A stretch of DNA of 64,000 nt, taken from Phycisphaerae bacterium (GTDB lineage: Bacteria; Planctomycetota; Phycisphaerae; Phycisphaerales; SM1A02). The notes below the pieces were generated by a model. The model was not told the DNA's origin and made no database searches. It saw nothing but the letters and a program-made list of their open reading frames with translations. Shown here piece after piece: positions 28,708 to 37,672 of this stretch (positions within the stretch are counted from its first letter, which is position 1; every line of letters starts with the position of its first letter). The translations under genes were made by a program, and so were the position numbers. The DNA lies in NCBI GenBank assembly GCA_016873275.1, contig VGXO01000006.1, forward strand, positions 1 through 64,000, read 5' to 3'.

Positions 28708-29285
28708 AGCCCCACCGAGTCGAACCCGAGCAGCACCGACTCGAGCCAGAAGGGTCCAGCGTCGCCGCCATAGTCCGCGTCCCCGACGAGTGGCGCCCCG
28801 AGGTGCGCGAGCATCGCCCGGATCTGATGGCGCCGTCCGGTCTCGAGGCGGATCAGCAGGTGATGCTCGCCGCGGCGCGAGGGCGAGGGCGCCGCCGCCA
28901 CCACCTCGAGCGAGGAGGGATCGCCGCCGCTTCGGACGATCGTGGTGATCCGTCCGGACGGACGCAGGTAGGCACGATGCCTTCCCACGAGCGCCGTGGG
29001 ATCCTTCCCGCGGACGCGGGCGAGGTACGCCTTCGCCACCCGCTGCCCGCGGAACTGCGCCGCGTGCGACGCGGACGCCTCCCGATCGAGCGCGACGAGC
29101 AGGAGCCCGCTCGCCGGACGGTCGAGGCGGTGGCTCAGCCGAAGCGGCGCGACGCCGAGCGCCTGCTCGACCTCGGCGATCCACGAGTCCCCGCGGGCGT
29201 CGCCGGGCAGCTCGCACGATCGCCCGGGGGGCTTCGCGAGCACCATCTCGCGGTCGGAGCGGAAGCGGACGTCGGGGGCAGTCAT
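28575..29285 (-). CDS. RluA-family pseudouridine synthase
   Basis: The 236-residue protein isomerises uridine to pseudouridine in rRNA or tRNA. The RluA active-site motif HRLDRPASGLLL is near residues 52-63, with the catalytic Asp in RLD, followed by RVAKAYLARVRG and LETGRRHQIRAMLAHLGAPLVGD. It lacks an N-terminal S4 domain and is shorter than RluC or RluD, like the single-domain RluA/TruC-type enzymes. The target site cannot be told. The start is 4 bases downstream of the Nudix gene stop. It overlaps the convergent lipoprotein gene by 133 bases. Confidence 0.88.
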   Translation of the reverse strand: MTAPDVRFRSDREMVLAKPPGRSCELPGDARGDSWIAEVEQALGVAPLRLSHRLDRPASGLLLVALDREASASHAAQFRGQRVAKAYLARVRGKDPTALVGRHRAYLRPSGRITTIVRSGGDPSSLEVVAAAPSPSRRGEHHLLIRLETGRRHQIRAMLAHLGAPLVGDADYGGDAGPFWLESVLLGFDSVGLQRRVVLSTPAGLLGEPADPSLIDALGRLASMARHEEPPASSTQ

Positions 29286-29289
29286 CGCC

Positions 29290-29955
29290 TCACGCCTCCC
29301 GCGCCAGTCCCGAGCGCAGCGACTTCATGACCTCCGCCACCGGCGAGAGCGGTCGCGGCTCCTCGCCCTCGACGACGAAGCGGAGCTCCTGGTACTCCCA
29401 GCCCGGCGGGTCGATGCCCTCGCGGGGTCGGACCTCGACCCGATGGACGATCTCCCAGGTGAAGGCGCTCGGATCGTAGAGAAGCGCGACCGCGATCGGC
29501 GGCGACGCCACCTCGAAGCCGGACTCCTCGCCGAGCTCGCGCTCGAGCATCGTCGAGGGCAGGATGCCGGGCTCGAGGCTGCCGCCCGGCACGAACTCCC
29601 AGGCGTCGGGGTAGTACGCGACGGTCGCGGCGCGACGCCCCATGAGCCATCGCCCTCGCTGCGAGGAGAGTCCCTTCACGCCGAGCGGTCGCACGCCGGT
29701 GTCGAGTCCCTCGCGGATCACCGCATAGAAGCGGTAGGCGCTCTCCATCGCGTGGATCGTCACGCCGCCATCGCCACGCCGCGAGACGCCGAGGACGTGC
29801 ACGACCCGCCCGTCGAAGAACCGCTTGTTGCGGCGCCGCATCGCCTCCCAGCAGCGATCGACCTTCTCGAGCGCCGGCTCGGTCGGCACGAACGAGCCCG
29901 CGACGAGGTTGATCGTCGGCGGTCGCCGCAGCGGGATCACGCGCGAGCCGTGCAT
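29290..29955 (-). CDS. Nudix hydrolase family protein
   Basis: The 221-residue protein carries a Nudix box at about residues 120-145: GGSLEPG...LERELGEESGFE keeps the metal-binding REx2EE core but has a divergent first part, with no Glu at the usual G-x5-E position. The N-terminal ~85 residues resemble the extra domain found in NrtR-like or larger Nudix proteins. The substrate is unknown, and activity may be altered given the imperfect motif. It is 4 bases upstream of the RluA-type gene on the same strand. Confidence 0.78.
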   Translation of the reverse strand: MHGSRVIPLRRPPTINLVAGSFVPTEPALEKVDRCWEAMRRRNKRFFDGRVVHVLGVSRRGDGGVTIHAMESAYRFYAVIREGLDTGVRPLGVKGLSSQRGRWLMGRRAATVAYYPDAWEFVPGGSLEPGILPSTMLERELGEESGFEVASPPIAVALLYDPSAFTWEIVHRVEVRPREGIDPPGWEYQELRFVVEGEEPRPLSPVAEVMKSLRSGLAREA

Positions 29956-29988
29956 CGGGCGAGCTCGATGGGTCCGGAGACCGGGAGA

Positions 29989-32007
29989 TCAGCGGTCATC
30001 GAGGCGACCGATCATCGCCTCGCGGTCGGCGAGCGACGGCTCGGGCTGGTGGTCGTCGCCCTGGATGAAGTCCCGGGGTCGATAGACCATCGCCACGAAG
30101 ACGAAGAGGATCGCCGCCACCGCCATCACCGCGGTGAAGAACCAGTAGTAGTCGGCGCCCTCCAGCATCTCGCCGCCCCCCACCGCCGTGGATGCCGCGA
30201 AGGTCGCCACGGTGATCCCGACCGGGGCGGCGTCCGCGGCGCAGGGGACGTGCGTCGCCCGCCAGTCGGGCGGACCCTTGGTCTGCGGCTCGCCCGCGGG
30301 CAACGAGAGGCTCACCATCGAGCGAAGGTCGTCCGCGGTGAGCCGGGTCCGGTCGGGACCATCGCTCGCGACGAGGTACGCGTCGCCCGAGACGAGGCGG
30401 TAGCGGATCGGACCTCCCCACGGATCGGCGATCCCCTCGAGGATCGCCTCGCCCTTCGGCGTCGTCGGAAGCACGCGGACGGCGTCCGACCCACCGGACG
30501 CCCGCCAGTCGTCCTCGACTCGACCTCGGGCGTCGGCGAGCGCCGCGTCGGCGCTCGTCGAGACCTCGCCCATCTCGCCGCGCCGACCGACCTCGAGGGC
30601 AAGGGCGTCCTCCGCTCGCTCGCCCGGCACGACCACCTTCCACGACTGGTCCTGCGCCTCGAACGCCAGTGACCGACCTCGAAGCGCGGACTCGAAGCCG
30701 GAGCCGTCGAGCACGCCGTCCGGTCGCCGCGCCTCGGAGATTGCCGCCACCACCGGATCCATCCGCGAGGGCACCTGGATCGCGTTGTTCACGATCGCGG
30801 TGAAGACGTTGCCGACCGAGACCGTCAGGAGGAACAGGCTCATCACGAACGACTTCATCTGCGGCGGCGCCTGCGTGTAGCTGAACTCGAGCCCGGTGAT
30901 CGAGACCATCACCTCCGCGGCGGTGATCACCACGTAGGCGAGAAGCTGCCACTTGATGTTGGGGGTGAGTCCCTGGTCGATCCAGCTCTCGATGAGCCCC
31001 GAGAGCCCGAACGCCGCGACGGTGATGAAGAGCCCGAGCGAGATCCTGCGGACCGGCGTGAGCGGGAAGACCCGCGAGATCGCCGGATAGATGAGGTAGG
31101 AGAAGAGCGGGATGAAGGCAAGGATGAGGAGCGGGTTGATCGCCTGCACCTGGCTCTCGAGCCACTCGATCCCCAGGAAGGTGCGGTCCATCTTCGCCGC
31201 CTGCAGCACCCAGGCGCCGCCGGTCTGGTCGTAGAGCGACCAGAACACCGAGATGAAGAGGTAGACGGGAACGAGCTTCAGGATGGTGCGGAGCCCCGGA
31301 CCGGTGAAGGTCTCGCGGATGAACGCGAGCCCCCGCGGCCGCACGTGCACGAAGGAGTGGCGACCCATCCAGAAGACGACGGTGGCAAGCAGCATCAGCA
31401 CGCCCGGCACGCCGAATGCCCACGCGGGTCCGTGCCACTTGAGGAGCCACGGCGTGAGGAGCGTCGAGAAGAACGAGCCGAAGTTGATCGAGAAGTAGAA
31501 CCAGCCGAACACCTTCGAGAGCAGGTGCTTGTTCCCTCGCCCGAATTGGTCGCCGACGTGAGCGGAGACGCAGGGCTTGATGCCACCCGAGCCGATCGCG
31601 ATGAGGAGGAGCCCGATGAGGAGCCAGGTCTGCGGCTCGAAGGTCGCCTGCAGCGCCGCGGGCGGAAGGTCCATGAGGGCGAGCGCGAGGTGCCCGAGGC
31701 AATAGACCCACGACAGGATCATGATCGTCAGGTACTTCCCGAGGAAGGCGTCGGCGATGATCGCCCCGATCACCGGGAAGAAGTACGCGCTCGCGGTGAA
31801 CCACGCGAGGTTCTCCCGCGCCTGCGCCTCGCTGAAGAACGAGCACTGCCCCGCGGCGTTCATCAGGTACTGGGTCATGAAGACGACGAGGATCGTCTTC
31901 ATCCCGTAGAAGCTGAACCGCTCCGCCGCCTCGTTCCCCACGATGTAGGGGACGCCCCGCGGCATGGTGACGAGGTCCTGCGGGGGAAGCGACGGGTAGG
32001 TGCTCAT
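29989..32007 (-). CDS. POT-family proton-dependent peptide transporter with large extracytoplasmic insertion
   Basis: The 672-residue protein is a POT/PTR (MFS) di- and tripeptide symporter. The family features are the N-terminal [20 protein letters not shown] (ExxERFxYY region), the [15 protein letters not shown] segment, [11 protein letters not shown] and the [16 protein letters not shown] motif in TM7. POT proteins are usually 450-550 residues. Here about 200 residues (roughly 410-614) are inserted before the last membrane helix. This insertion contains near residue 526 [25 protein letters not shown], which resembles the calcium-binding C-terminus of type II secretion major pseudopilins (GspG). 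A GGAG sits before the ATG and TACACT lies about 35 bases upstream. Confidence 0.9.
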   Translation of the reverse strand: MSTYPSLPPQDLVTMPRGVPYIVGNEAAERFSFYGMKTILVVFMTQYLMNAAGQCSFFSEAQARENLAWFTASAYFFPVIGAIIADAFLGKYLTIMILSWVYCLGHLALALMDLPPAALQATFEPQTWLLIGLLLIAIGSGGIKPCVSAHVGDQFGRGNKHLLSKVFGWFYFSINFGSFFSTLLTPWLLKWHGPAWAFGVPGVLMLLATVVFWMGRHSFVHVRPRGLAFIRETFTGPGLRTILKLVPVYLFISVFWSLYDQTGGAWVLQAAKMDRTFLGIEWLESQVQAINPLLILAFIPLFSYLIYPAISRVFPLTPVRRISLGLFITVAAFGLSGLIESWIDQGLTPNIKWQLLAYVVITAAEVMVSITGLEFSYTQAPPQMKSFVMSLFLLTVSVGNVFTAIVNNAIQVPSRMDPVVAAISEARRPDGVLDGSGFESALRGRSLAFEAQDQSWKVVVPGERAEDALALEVGRRGEMGEVSTSADAALADARGRVEDDWRASGGSDAVRVLPTTPKGEAILEGIADPWGGPIRYRLVSGDAYLVASDGPDRTRLTADDLRSMVSLSLPAGEPQTKGPPDWRATHVPCAADAAPVGITVATFAASTAVGGGEMLEGADYYWFFTAVMAVAAILFVFVAMVYRPRDFIQGDDHQPEPSLADREAMIGRLDDR

Positions 32008-32159
32008 CGGGCGCTCCGGGGGTCGCGGCGAGGACCTCCCGCAGTGTACGAGACCGCGACGGCGACCTCGCGTGGTCCTCGGGTCGGCCCGCGCCTCGGG
32101 AGCTTCCGCGAACTCGTCGCGCCAGGATCACGAGGCGGCGGACTCCGCGCCCGCGAGGC

Positions 32160-33755
32160 TCAGCCGCCGGTCGCGCCGAGCGGCGCCAGGAACAAGCGCG
32201 GCTCGCCAGGTCCGAGCGGCCATCCCATCCACGCCCAGACGAGCAGGAACGCCGTCCACGCCACCAGCAGCGCCATCGTGTACGGAAGCATCAGCGAGAC
32301 GAGCGTGCCCAAGCCGCCCTGCGGCTGATACTGCCGCAGGTAGACGATGATCACGACGAGGTAGGCGTTCAGCGGGGCGATCGCGTTGGTGGTGGAGTCG
32401 CCGACTCGGTACGCCGCCTGCGTGAGCTCCGGCGCGATTCCGAGCCCCATCATGAGCGGCACGAACACCGGCGCGAGCAATGCCCACTTCGCGCTTGCCG
32501 AGCCGAGGAAGAGGTTCAGGAACGCGGTGAAGAGGATCAGCCCCATGAGGAGCGGCAAGGGCCCGAGCCCCGTCGCCCGCAGCCAGTCGACCCCCGCGAC
32601 CGCAAGCAGCGTGCCGAGGTTCGACTCGCGGAACCACGCCACGAACTGACCGGCGAAGAAGGCGAGCACGATGTAGGTGCCCATCGACGCCATGGTCTGC
32701 CCGAGCATCCGCGCGACGTCGCGATCGGAGCGGATGGTGCGGGCGCCGAGCCCGTAGGCGACGCCCGGGATGAGGAACACCAGGAAGAGGATCGGGACGA
32801 TGACGTCCGCCCACACCGGCACCGGCGGCTTGCCGGGCGTCTTCTCGTAGGCGCCGTGCAGCGGACCGCCCGGGACGAGGATCAGGAGCCCGAGCCCCAC
32901 CGCGGCGAGCAGGAACGCGACGCCGGCGAACGCGAGACCACGCCGCTCCCCCTGCCCGACCTCGTCGGTCGGTGCGCCGTCGCCGAGCGCCTCGCGACCC
33001 GCGGCGATCTGCGCCGCGACGTCCTCGGGCGTGAACCGCGGCTCGACGATCCACGCGGTGACCGCCCAGCCGACGAGCGTCACGAGGAACGTCGAGGCGG
33101 CCATGAACCACCAGTTGCAGTCGACGCGGACGTAGGCGTCCGCGTCGAGCAGCCGCGCCGACTCCTGGGTCAGTCCCTGCAGCAGCGGATCAAGGCTCGT
33201 GATGAGGAGGTTCGCGCTGAAGCCGCCCGCGACGCCGATGAAGACGCTCGCAAGCCCCGCGAGCGGCGCTCGATGGAGCCTCGCGAAGATCGCCGCCGCG
33301 AGCGGCGGCAGCACGACGTAGCCCGCGTCCGCCGCGAGGCTCGACATCACCCCGACGAAGACGAGCGAGGGCGTCACGAGCGACCGCGGCGTGATCGCCA
33401 CGAGACCCCGCAGGAGCACCGCGATCAATCCCGTGCGCTCGGCGATCCCGATCCCGAGCATGGCGACGAGGACCACGCCGAGCGGATGGAAGTCGGTGAA
33501 GTTCTTGACGAGGTTGGTGAAGACCCACTGAAGCCCCTCCGAGGTGAGGAGGCTTCGCGCCTCGATCATCGTGCCGGTCTTGGTGGGATGCGGCTCCTGC
33601 CAGTCGAGTCCCGCCGCGATCGCCGACGCCGCGAGCACCGCGAGCGATCCGACGGCGAACAGCGTCACCGGATCCGGCAGCCGATTGCCCACCCGCTCGA
33701 CCCAGTCGAGCCACCGGGTCGTCCACGAGCGCGAGCCAGGAGGAGGAACGCTCAT
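32160..33755 (-). CDS. AbgT-family transporter
   Basis: The 531-residue membrane protein belongs to the AbgT family (p-aminobenzoyl-glutamate importer; other members export sulfonamides). Visible family features: N-terminal WLDWVERVGNRLPDPVTLF, PLGVVLVAMLGIGIAERTGLI, GVMSSLAADAGYVVLPPLAA, the ANLLITSLDP segment and the C-terminal DSTTNAIAPLNAYLVVIIVYLRQYQP. About 12 hydrophobic segments are present. The ATG overlaps the stop of the half-asparaginase gene as ATGA, so it is the last gene of a yyaL-asparaginase-abgT unit. Import of aminobenzoyl-glutamate or a peptide-like compound is inferred from family and neighbours. Confidence 0.9.
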   Translation of the reverse strand: MSVPPPGSRSWTTRWLDWVERVGNRLPDPVTLFAVGSLAVLAASAIAAGLDWQEPHPTKTGTMIEARSLLTSEGLQWVFTNLVKNFTDFHPLGVVLVAMLGIGIAERTGLIAVLLRGLVAITPRSLVTPSLVFVGVMSSLAADAGYVVLPPLAAAIFARLHRAPLAGLASVFIGVAGGFSANLLITSLDPLLQGLTQESARLLDADAYVRVDCNWWFMAASTFLVTLVGWAVTAWIVEPRFTPEDVAAQIAAGREALGDGAPTDEVGQGERRGLAFAGVAFLLAAVGLGLLILVPGGPLHGAYEKTPGKPPVPVWADVIVPILFLVFLIPGVAYGLGARTIRSDRDVARMLGQTMASMGTYIVLAFFAGQFVAWFRESNLGTLLAVAGVDWLRATGLGPLPLLMGLILFTAFLNLFLGSASAKWALLAPVFVPLMMGLGIAPELTQAAYRVGDSTTNAIAPLNAYLVVIIVYLRQYQPQGGLGTLVSLMLPYTMALLVAWTAFLLVWAWMGWPLGPGEPRLFLAPLGATGG

Positions 33756-34339
33756 CGACGCACCTCCGCGGAGCTTGGCGTCCTCCGGACGAAGCGTCCG
33801 AGGGCGCGGTCCTTGGTGACCCCCGGGAACGGCAGCACCTCGTTGTGCATCACGCAGTAGACCCCCGGCGGGAGGATCCTCGATGCGAGCAGCGCCTCGA
33901 CGAGGTTCTGGAGCGCATCGGTGCGGCGAAGCTCGTAGGGACGCATCGCGCCGGTGAGTATCACCGGACCGCGGAGCGTGCCGTGTGCGAGGAGTCGCTC
34001 GCGGATCCGCTCGCCGCTGACCGCGAGCCGATCGGTGCCGTGGACCACCACGACCGCGTCGTGCGCGGAGAGCTCCCGCTCGACCGTCTCCGCGATGCGC
34101 TGGTGATCCGCCTCGTCCATCTCGAGGCTGTCCTTGTTCATGAGGCGCACGCGGTCGATCACGAGGGAGCGCGTCTCGAGCGAGGCGAGCATCACGTCGA
34201 GCACGCTCACCCGCTCCGCCACGGCGTTCGCGAGCACGCCGCCGAGCTCGTCGTAGGTCTTCTCGATCGTGCCGCCGGTCGAGACGATCGAGAGGCGGGT
34301 CAAGGCGGTGGTGCCGTGGGCGGCGTCGCGCGGAGTCAT
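33752..34339 (-). CDS. Asparaginase N-terminal-domain protein (half-length)
   Basis: The 195-residue protein contains only the N-terminal domain of L-asparaginase. The nucleophile-loop motif TGGTIEKT is at about 21-28 and HGTD at 100-103, with the LTGAMRP stretch at 128-134. Full asparaginases are ~330 residues and the second domain is absent; no downstream coding remnant is seen because the stop overlaps the abgT ATG. The catalytic Lys that normally precedes PVV (D-K-P) is replaced, since the sequence reads LRGPVIL. It may be a single-domain family member with another substrate or a scavenged half enzyme. Both ends are ATGA-coupled, arguing it is maintained. Confidence 0.83.
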   Translation of the reverse strand: MTPRDAAHGTTALTRLSIVSTGGTIEKTYDELGGVLANAVAERVSVLDVMLASLETRSLVIDRVRLMNKDSLEMDEADHQRIAETVERELSAHDAVVVVHGTDRLAVSGERIRERLLAHGTLRGPVILTGAMRPYELRRTDALQNLVEALLASRILPPGVYCVMHNEVLPFPGVTKDRALGRFVRRTPSSAEVRR

Positions 34340-36618
34340 GGGACGAGGACCTCGAGTCGCAGGGGCGGAAGGCAGAATCGGTCGGTGCATGGCTGGACGA
34401 TCACCTCGAGCCGCGCCGGCGACGCGTCGCGTCGCCTCAGGCGGACCGGCACGCGGACCTCGCGGGCATGCACGCGGAGCCGCTCGCGGTAGAGATCGCC
34501 GGGGGGATAGGACGCCTCGACCTCGAGCGCAGGCGATCCCGGACGCACCTCGAGACCGAGGAGACCATCCTCCCCGGGCACGTGGGCGTTCACATGATGG
34601 GGCGGGTCGATCTCGACGACGATCGTCGCTTCCGCATCGCCCGCCCGACCCGAGAGTGGCGCCGCCGGCTCGAGCCGAGCCCGGACCGGTGGCGCATCCT
34701 CCGCCGACGGCTGGCGGCGCAGCGACCTCGCGGGGGCGAGGCGACGCAGGCGGTCCGCGGCGATCACCGAGAGGCACGCCCCAAGCGGATTCGCCGCGAT
34801 CGCGCCGGAGGTCCACGCGAGCGCCCGCTCGACGCGGTCGAGGAGCCCGCGGTCCCCTTGCAGCGCCGCGAGATCGAGCAGCACCAGCATCAAGGTGCCA
34901 GCGCCCGAAGGCACCGCGCCATCATCGATCCGCCTCGCCCGCACGAAGAGGTCCCCCTGCCCCGCCTCGGCGTCGAACCACCCGCCTCCCCGGGCATCGC
35001 CGAAGCGGACCTCCGCGGCGTCGGCGATCGCGCGGGCGTTCGCGAGGAATCCGTCGGCACGAGGATCGCGTCGGCGCCTCAGCTCTCGACCGAGCGCGAC
35101 GAGACCCTCGGCGAGGAGCGCATGATCCTCGAGGAAGCCGCGCGGACCATTCGGCAGCCGCCACAGCACGCCATCGCGCCAGTGCGAGCGAAGGAGGCTC
35201 TCGGCGACCTCGACCGCGGCGTCGAGGAACCGCCCTCCGCGCCCGCCAAGCGTCGCGGCGCCGGAGGCGAGTCCGGTGATCGCGAGCCCGTTCCAGCCCG
35301 CGATCACCTTGTCGTCGCGACCCGGCTGCGGACGTCGTCGGCGTGCCGCAAGAAGGATCGCGGCGGTCTCGTCGAGCGCCTCGTGGACCTCGTCGAGCGA
35401 TCTCCCCTGCCGCGCCGCGAGCCGGTCCGGTCGCTCCGAGAGCCGGAGCACCCACGCGGGCGGATCGTCGGGATGGTGCGGATCCCGGAAGTTCGCCGGA
35501 CGATCGAGACCAAGCGCGGCGGGCATCGAGGCGAGGAGGTCCCCGCGTCCCGCCTCGCGAAGCCGCGACGCGACCTCCTCCGGCGTCCAGAGGTAGCTCG
35601 CCCCCTCGCGGGCATCGACCTCGGCGTCGAGGGCGCTCGCGAAGGCGCCGCCGGGAACGCGCATCTCCTCGAGCATCCACGCGAGCATCCGCTCCAGCGT
35701 CCGCGCGCGATCAGGGTCGCCCGTCCGTGCGAGGCTCGCGGCGAGCGCGACCGCGAGCTGCCCCTGGTCGTAGAGCATCTTCTCGAAGTGAGGCACCGTC
35801 CACGTGGCGTCCACCGCGTAGCGGTGCATGCCGCCGCCGACGTGGTCATGCAGCCCGCCGAGCGACATCCCATCGAGCGCCCGCTCGATCGCCCCCGCGA
35901 CGGCGGGGCGATCGACGGCACCCGCCTCGAGGAGGCGCAGGAAGACCGGCTGCGGGAACTTCGGCGCCCCGCCAAAGCCGCCGTGCTCGCGGTCCTCGAT
36001 GGAAAGCAGGGAGTCGACGGCGCGAGCGAGCAGGTCGTCGGCGAGGTCGGCGGAGCGTGGGAGATCCGCGAGCTCCGACTCGACGAGGTCGCCGAGGTGG
36101 GTGCTCTGACCGATCACCTCGCCGCGGCGAGACTCCCACGCGTCGGCGAGCGCCGAGAGCACCTGCAGGAAGCTCGCCCGACCATGCGCCGGCGTCGGCG
36201 GAAAGTAGGTGCCGACGAAGAAGGGACGCAGGGTCCTCGGCTCGAGGAACGCCGAGAGCGGCCAGCCCCCGCTCGGTCGACCTTCCGTGAGCCGCGTGAA
36301 GACCTGGCAGGCGGTCATGAAGACCTCGTCCACGTCCGGTCGCTCCTCGCGGTCGACCTTGATGCTGACGAAGTGGCGGTTCATGACCGCGGCGATCTCG
36401 GGCGAGTCGAAGCTCTCCCGCGCCATCACGTGGCACCAATAGCAGGTGCTGTAGCCGATCGAGAGGAAGATCGGGACGTCGCGCCGGCGGGCGTCCTCGA
36501 TCGCCGCCGGACACCACGACCACCAGTCGACCGGCTGCGCGGCGTGCTGCAGCAGGTAGGGACTCGTCGACTCCCGCAACCGGTTTCGGAGGACGGTGGT
36601 GCCGTGCCCGTGGCTCAT
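34336..36618 (-). CDS. YyaL/SSP411-type thioredoxin-domain protein with C-terminal DsbD-alpha-like domain
   Basis: The 760-residue protein has an N-terminal DUF255 thioredoxin-like domain (residues 1-175; LRESTSPYLLQHAAQPVDW and STCYWCHVM with Cys59 and Cys62), followed by an (alpha/alpha)6 toroid like N-acylglucosamine epimerases (to about 640). The human homologue is spermatogenesis-associated protein 20. The last ~90 residues add a domain with CTDRFCLPP (Cys744, Cys749), the signature of the DsbD N-terminal alpha domain. No signal peptide is visible. The upstream TACCCT, 9 bases before the ATG, replaces a Shine-Dalgarno sequence. It is the first gene of the unit with the half-asparaginase and AbgT. 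Confidence 0.86.
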   Translation of the reverse strand: MSHGHGTTVLRNRLRESTSPYLLQHAAQPVDWWSWCPAAIEDARRRDVPIFLSIGYSTCYWCHVMARESFDSPEIAAVMNRHFVSIKVDREERPDVDEVFMTACQVFTRLTEGRPSGGWPLSAFLEPRTLRPFFVGTYFPPTPAHGRASFLQVLSALADAWESRRGEVIGQSTHLGDLVESELADLPRSADLADDLLARAVDSLLSIEDREHGGFGGAPKFPQPVFLRLLEAGAVDRPAVAGAIERALDGMSLGGLHDHVGGGMHRYAVDATWTVPHFEKMLYDQGQLAVALAASLARTGDPDRARTLERMLAWMLEEMRVPGGAFASALDAEVDAREGASYLWTPEEVASRLREAGRGDLLASMPAALGLDRPANFRDPHHPDDPPAWVLRLSERPDRLAARQGRSLDEVHEALDETAAILLAARRRRPQPGRDDKVIAGWNGLAITGLASGAATLGGRGGRFLDAAVEVAESLLRSHWRDGVLWRLPNGPRGFLEDHALLAEGLVALGRELRRRRDPRADGFLANARAIADAAEVRFGDARGGGWFDAEAGQGDLFVRARRIDDGAVPSGAGTLMLVLLDLAALQGDRGLLDRVERALAWTSGAIAANPLGACLSVIAADRLRRLAPARSLRRQPSAEDAPPVRARLEPAAPLSGRAGDAEATIVVEIDPPHHVNAHVPGEDGLLGLEVRPGSPALEVEASYPPGDLYRERLRVHAREVRVPVRLRRRDASPARLEVIVQPCTDRFCLPPLRLEVLVP

Positions 36619-36627
36619 GCGGCGGCA

Positions 36628-36633
36628 AGGGTA
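36628..36633 (-). promoter_or_regulatory. -10-like element for the yyaL-type gene (possibly leaderless)
   Basis: TACCCT on the minus strand ends 9 bases before the ATG at 36618. No ribosome binding site lies between. Confidence 0.42.
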
Positions 36634-36747
36634 CCCGCTGCTTCAGCCGTTCTTGCACGCCGTTCGGATCCCGTGCCGATCCTCGCCAAGTCCGGGGGTG
36701 ACGAGCGTCCTTCCGCGTGAACGACCGACTCGTCGGAGGCTCCACGC

Positions 36748-37638
36748 ATGCCGATCAACTCTCCCACGCTCGCCGCCACGCCGGCGCCCCTGCCCTCCTT
36801 CGACGCCTCGGCGCTCGCGGAGGCGCTCCGCAGCCTGCCGACCGCCGGGCTCGTCCCCGCGGGCGCGGCGCTCGTGGTGGGGATCCTCCTCTGGTGGTTC
36901 GGAGAGCGGTTCCTTCGGCTTGCGCTCATGGTGCTCGGGGTGATCGTCGGCGTGCCCCTCGGTCTCGCGCTCGGGAGCGCCTGGGCGCCGACGCTGCCGC
37001 CGCTCGCGGCGGCGATCGTCGGGTCCGTGCTCCTGATGATCCTCGCCGCCGTGGGGCTTCGCTTCGCGATCGCGGGCGGTCTCGCGGTGGTCGTGGGCGT
37101 CGCGGCGCTCCTCGCGACCTCGGTCGCGATCGAGCGTGGACTGGTGCCGCTGGATCCCGCCGGCGACGCGCCGCCCCTCGCCGTCACCGGCGACTTGGGC
37201 GTCCGGCTCGTCGGACTTCCGCGCCCGGCGCCGATGGAGGAGGGCGAGGACGCCACGCCGTCGGACGCTCCGGACGCCGGATCGGTGCTCGATCGCCTCC
37301 GTCATGCGCTCCTCGAGGGTCGCACCTACATGGAGGATCGCTGGCAGGCGCTCCCGCCGCAGGGGCAGACCCTCTGCCTCGCGAGCGGTCTCGGTGGCGC
37401 CGTCGTCGGCTTCGGCATCGGCATGATCTTCCGCCGCGGCGCCCTGCGGCTCGTGACGGCGCTCCTCGGCTCGCTGCTGATCGTCGCGGGCGGGACCGCC
37501 CTTCTTGGTCACTTCTCGCCCGATTGGGCGGCGGCGAACCTCCCCGGCGGACCTTGGCTCGCGTTATGGGGCGTGCTCGCCGCGGTCGGCGGATGGCTGC
37601 AGTGGAAGCGGGCGGATCCTTCCGCCGATAACGGGTGA
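36748..37638 (+). CDS. Multi-pass membrane protein of unknown function
   Basis: The 296-residue protein has four membrane segments near residues 35-125, a soluble loop of ~75 residues (Asp/Glu/Pro-rich, about 130-205) and three more membrane segments to the C-terminus. Glycine-rich helices such as VIVGVPLGLALGS recur. I recognise no family. The ATG at 36748 has GGAGG about 8 bases upstream. The next gene, 34 bases after the stop, is a related small membrane protein, so the two form a pair, perhaps with similar architecture. Confidence 0.75.
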   Translation: MPINSPTLAATPAPLPSFDASALAEALRSLPTAGLVPAGAALVVGILLWWFGERFLRLALMVLGVIVGVPLGLALGSAWAPTLPPLAAAIVGSVLLMILAAVGLRFAIAGGLAVVVGVAALLATSVAIERGLVPLDPAGDAPPLAVTGDLGVRLVGLPRPAPMEEGEDATPSDAPDAGSVLDRLRHALLEGRTYMEDRWQALPPQGQTLCLASGLGGAVVGFGIGMIFRRGALRLVTALLGSLLIVAGGTALLGHFSPDWAAANLPGGPWLALWGVLAAVGGWLQWKRADPSADNG

Positions 37639-37672
37639 CCGACGTGATGCCGCGTCGACGGAGCCCGCGACC

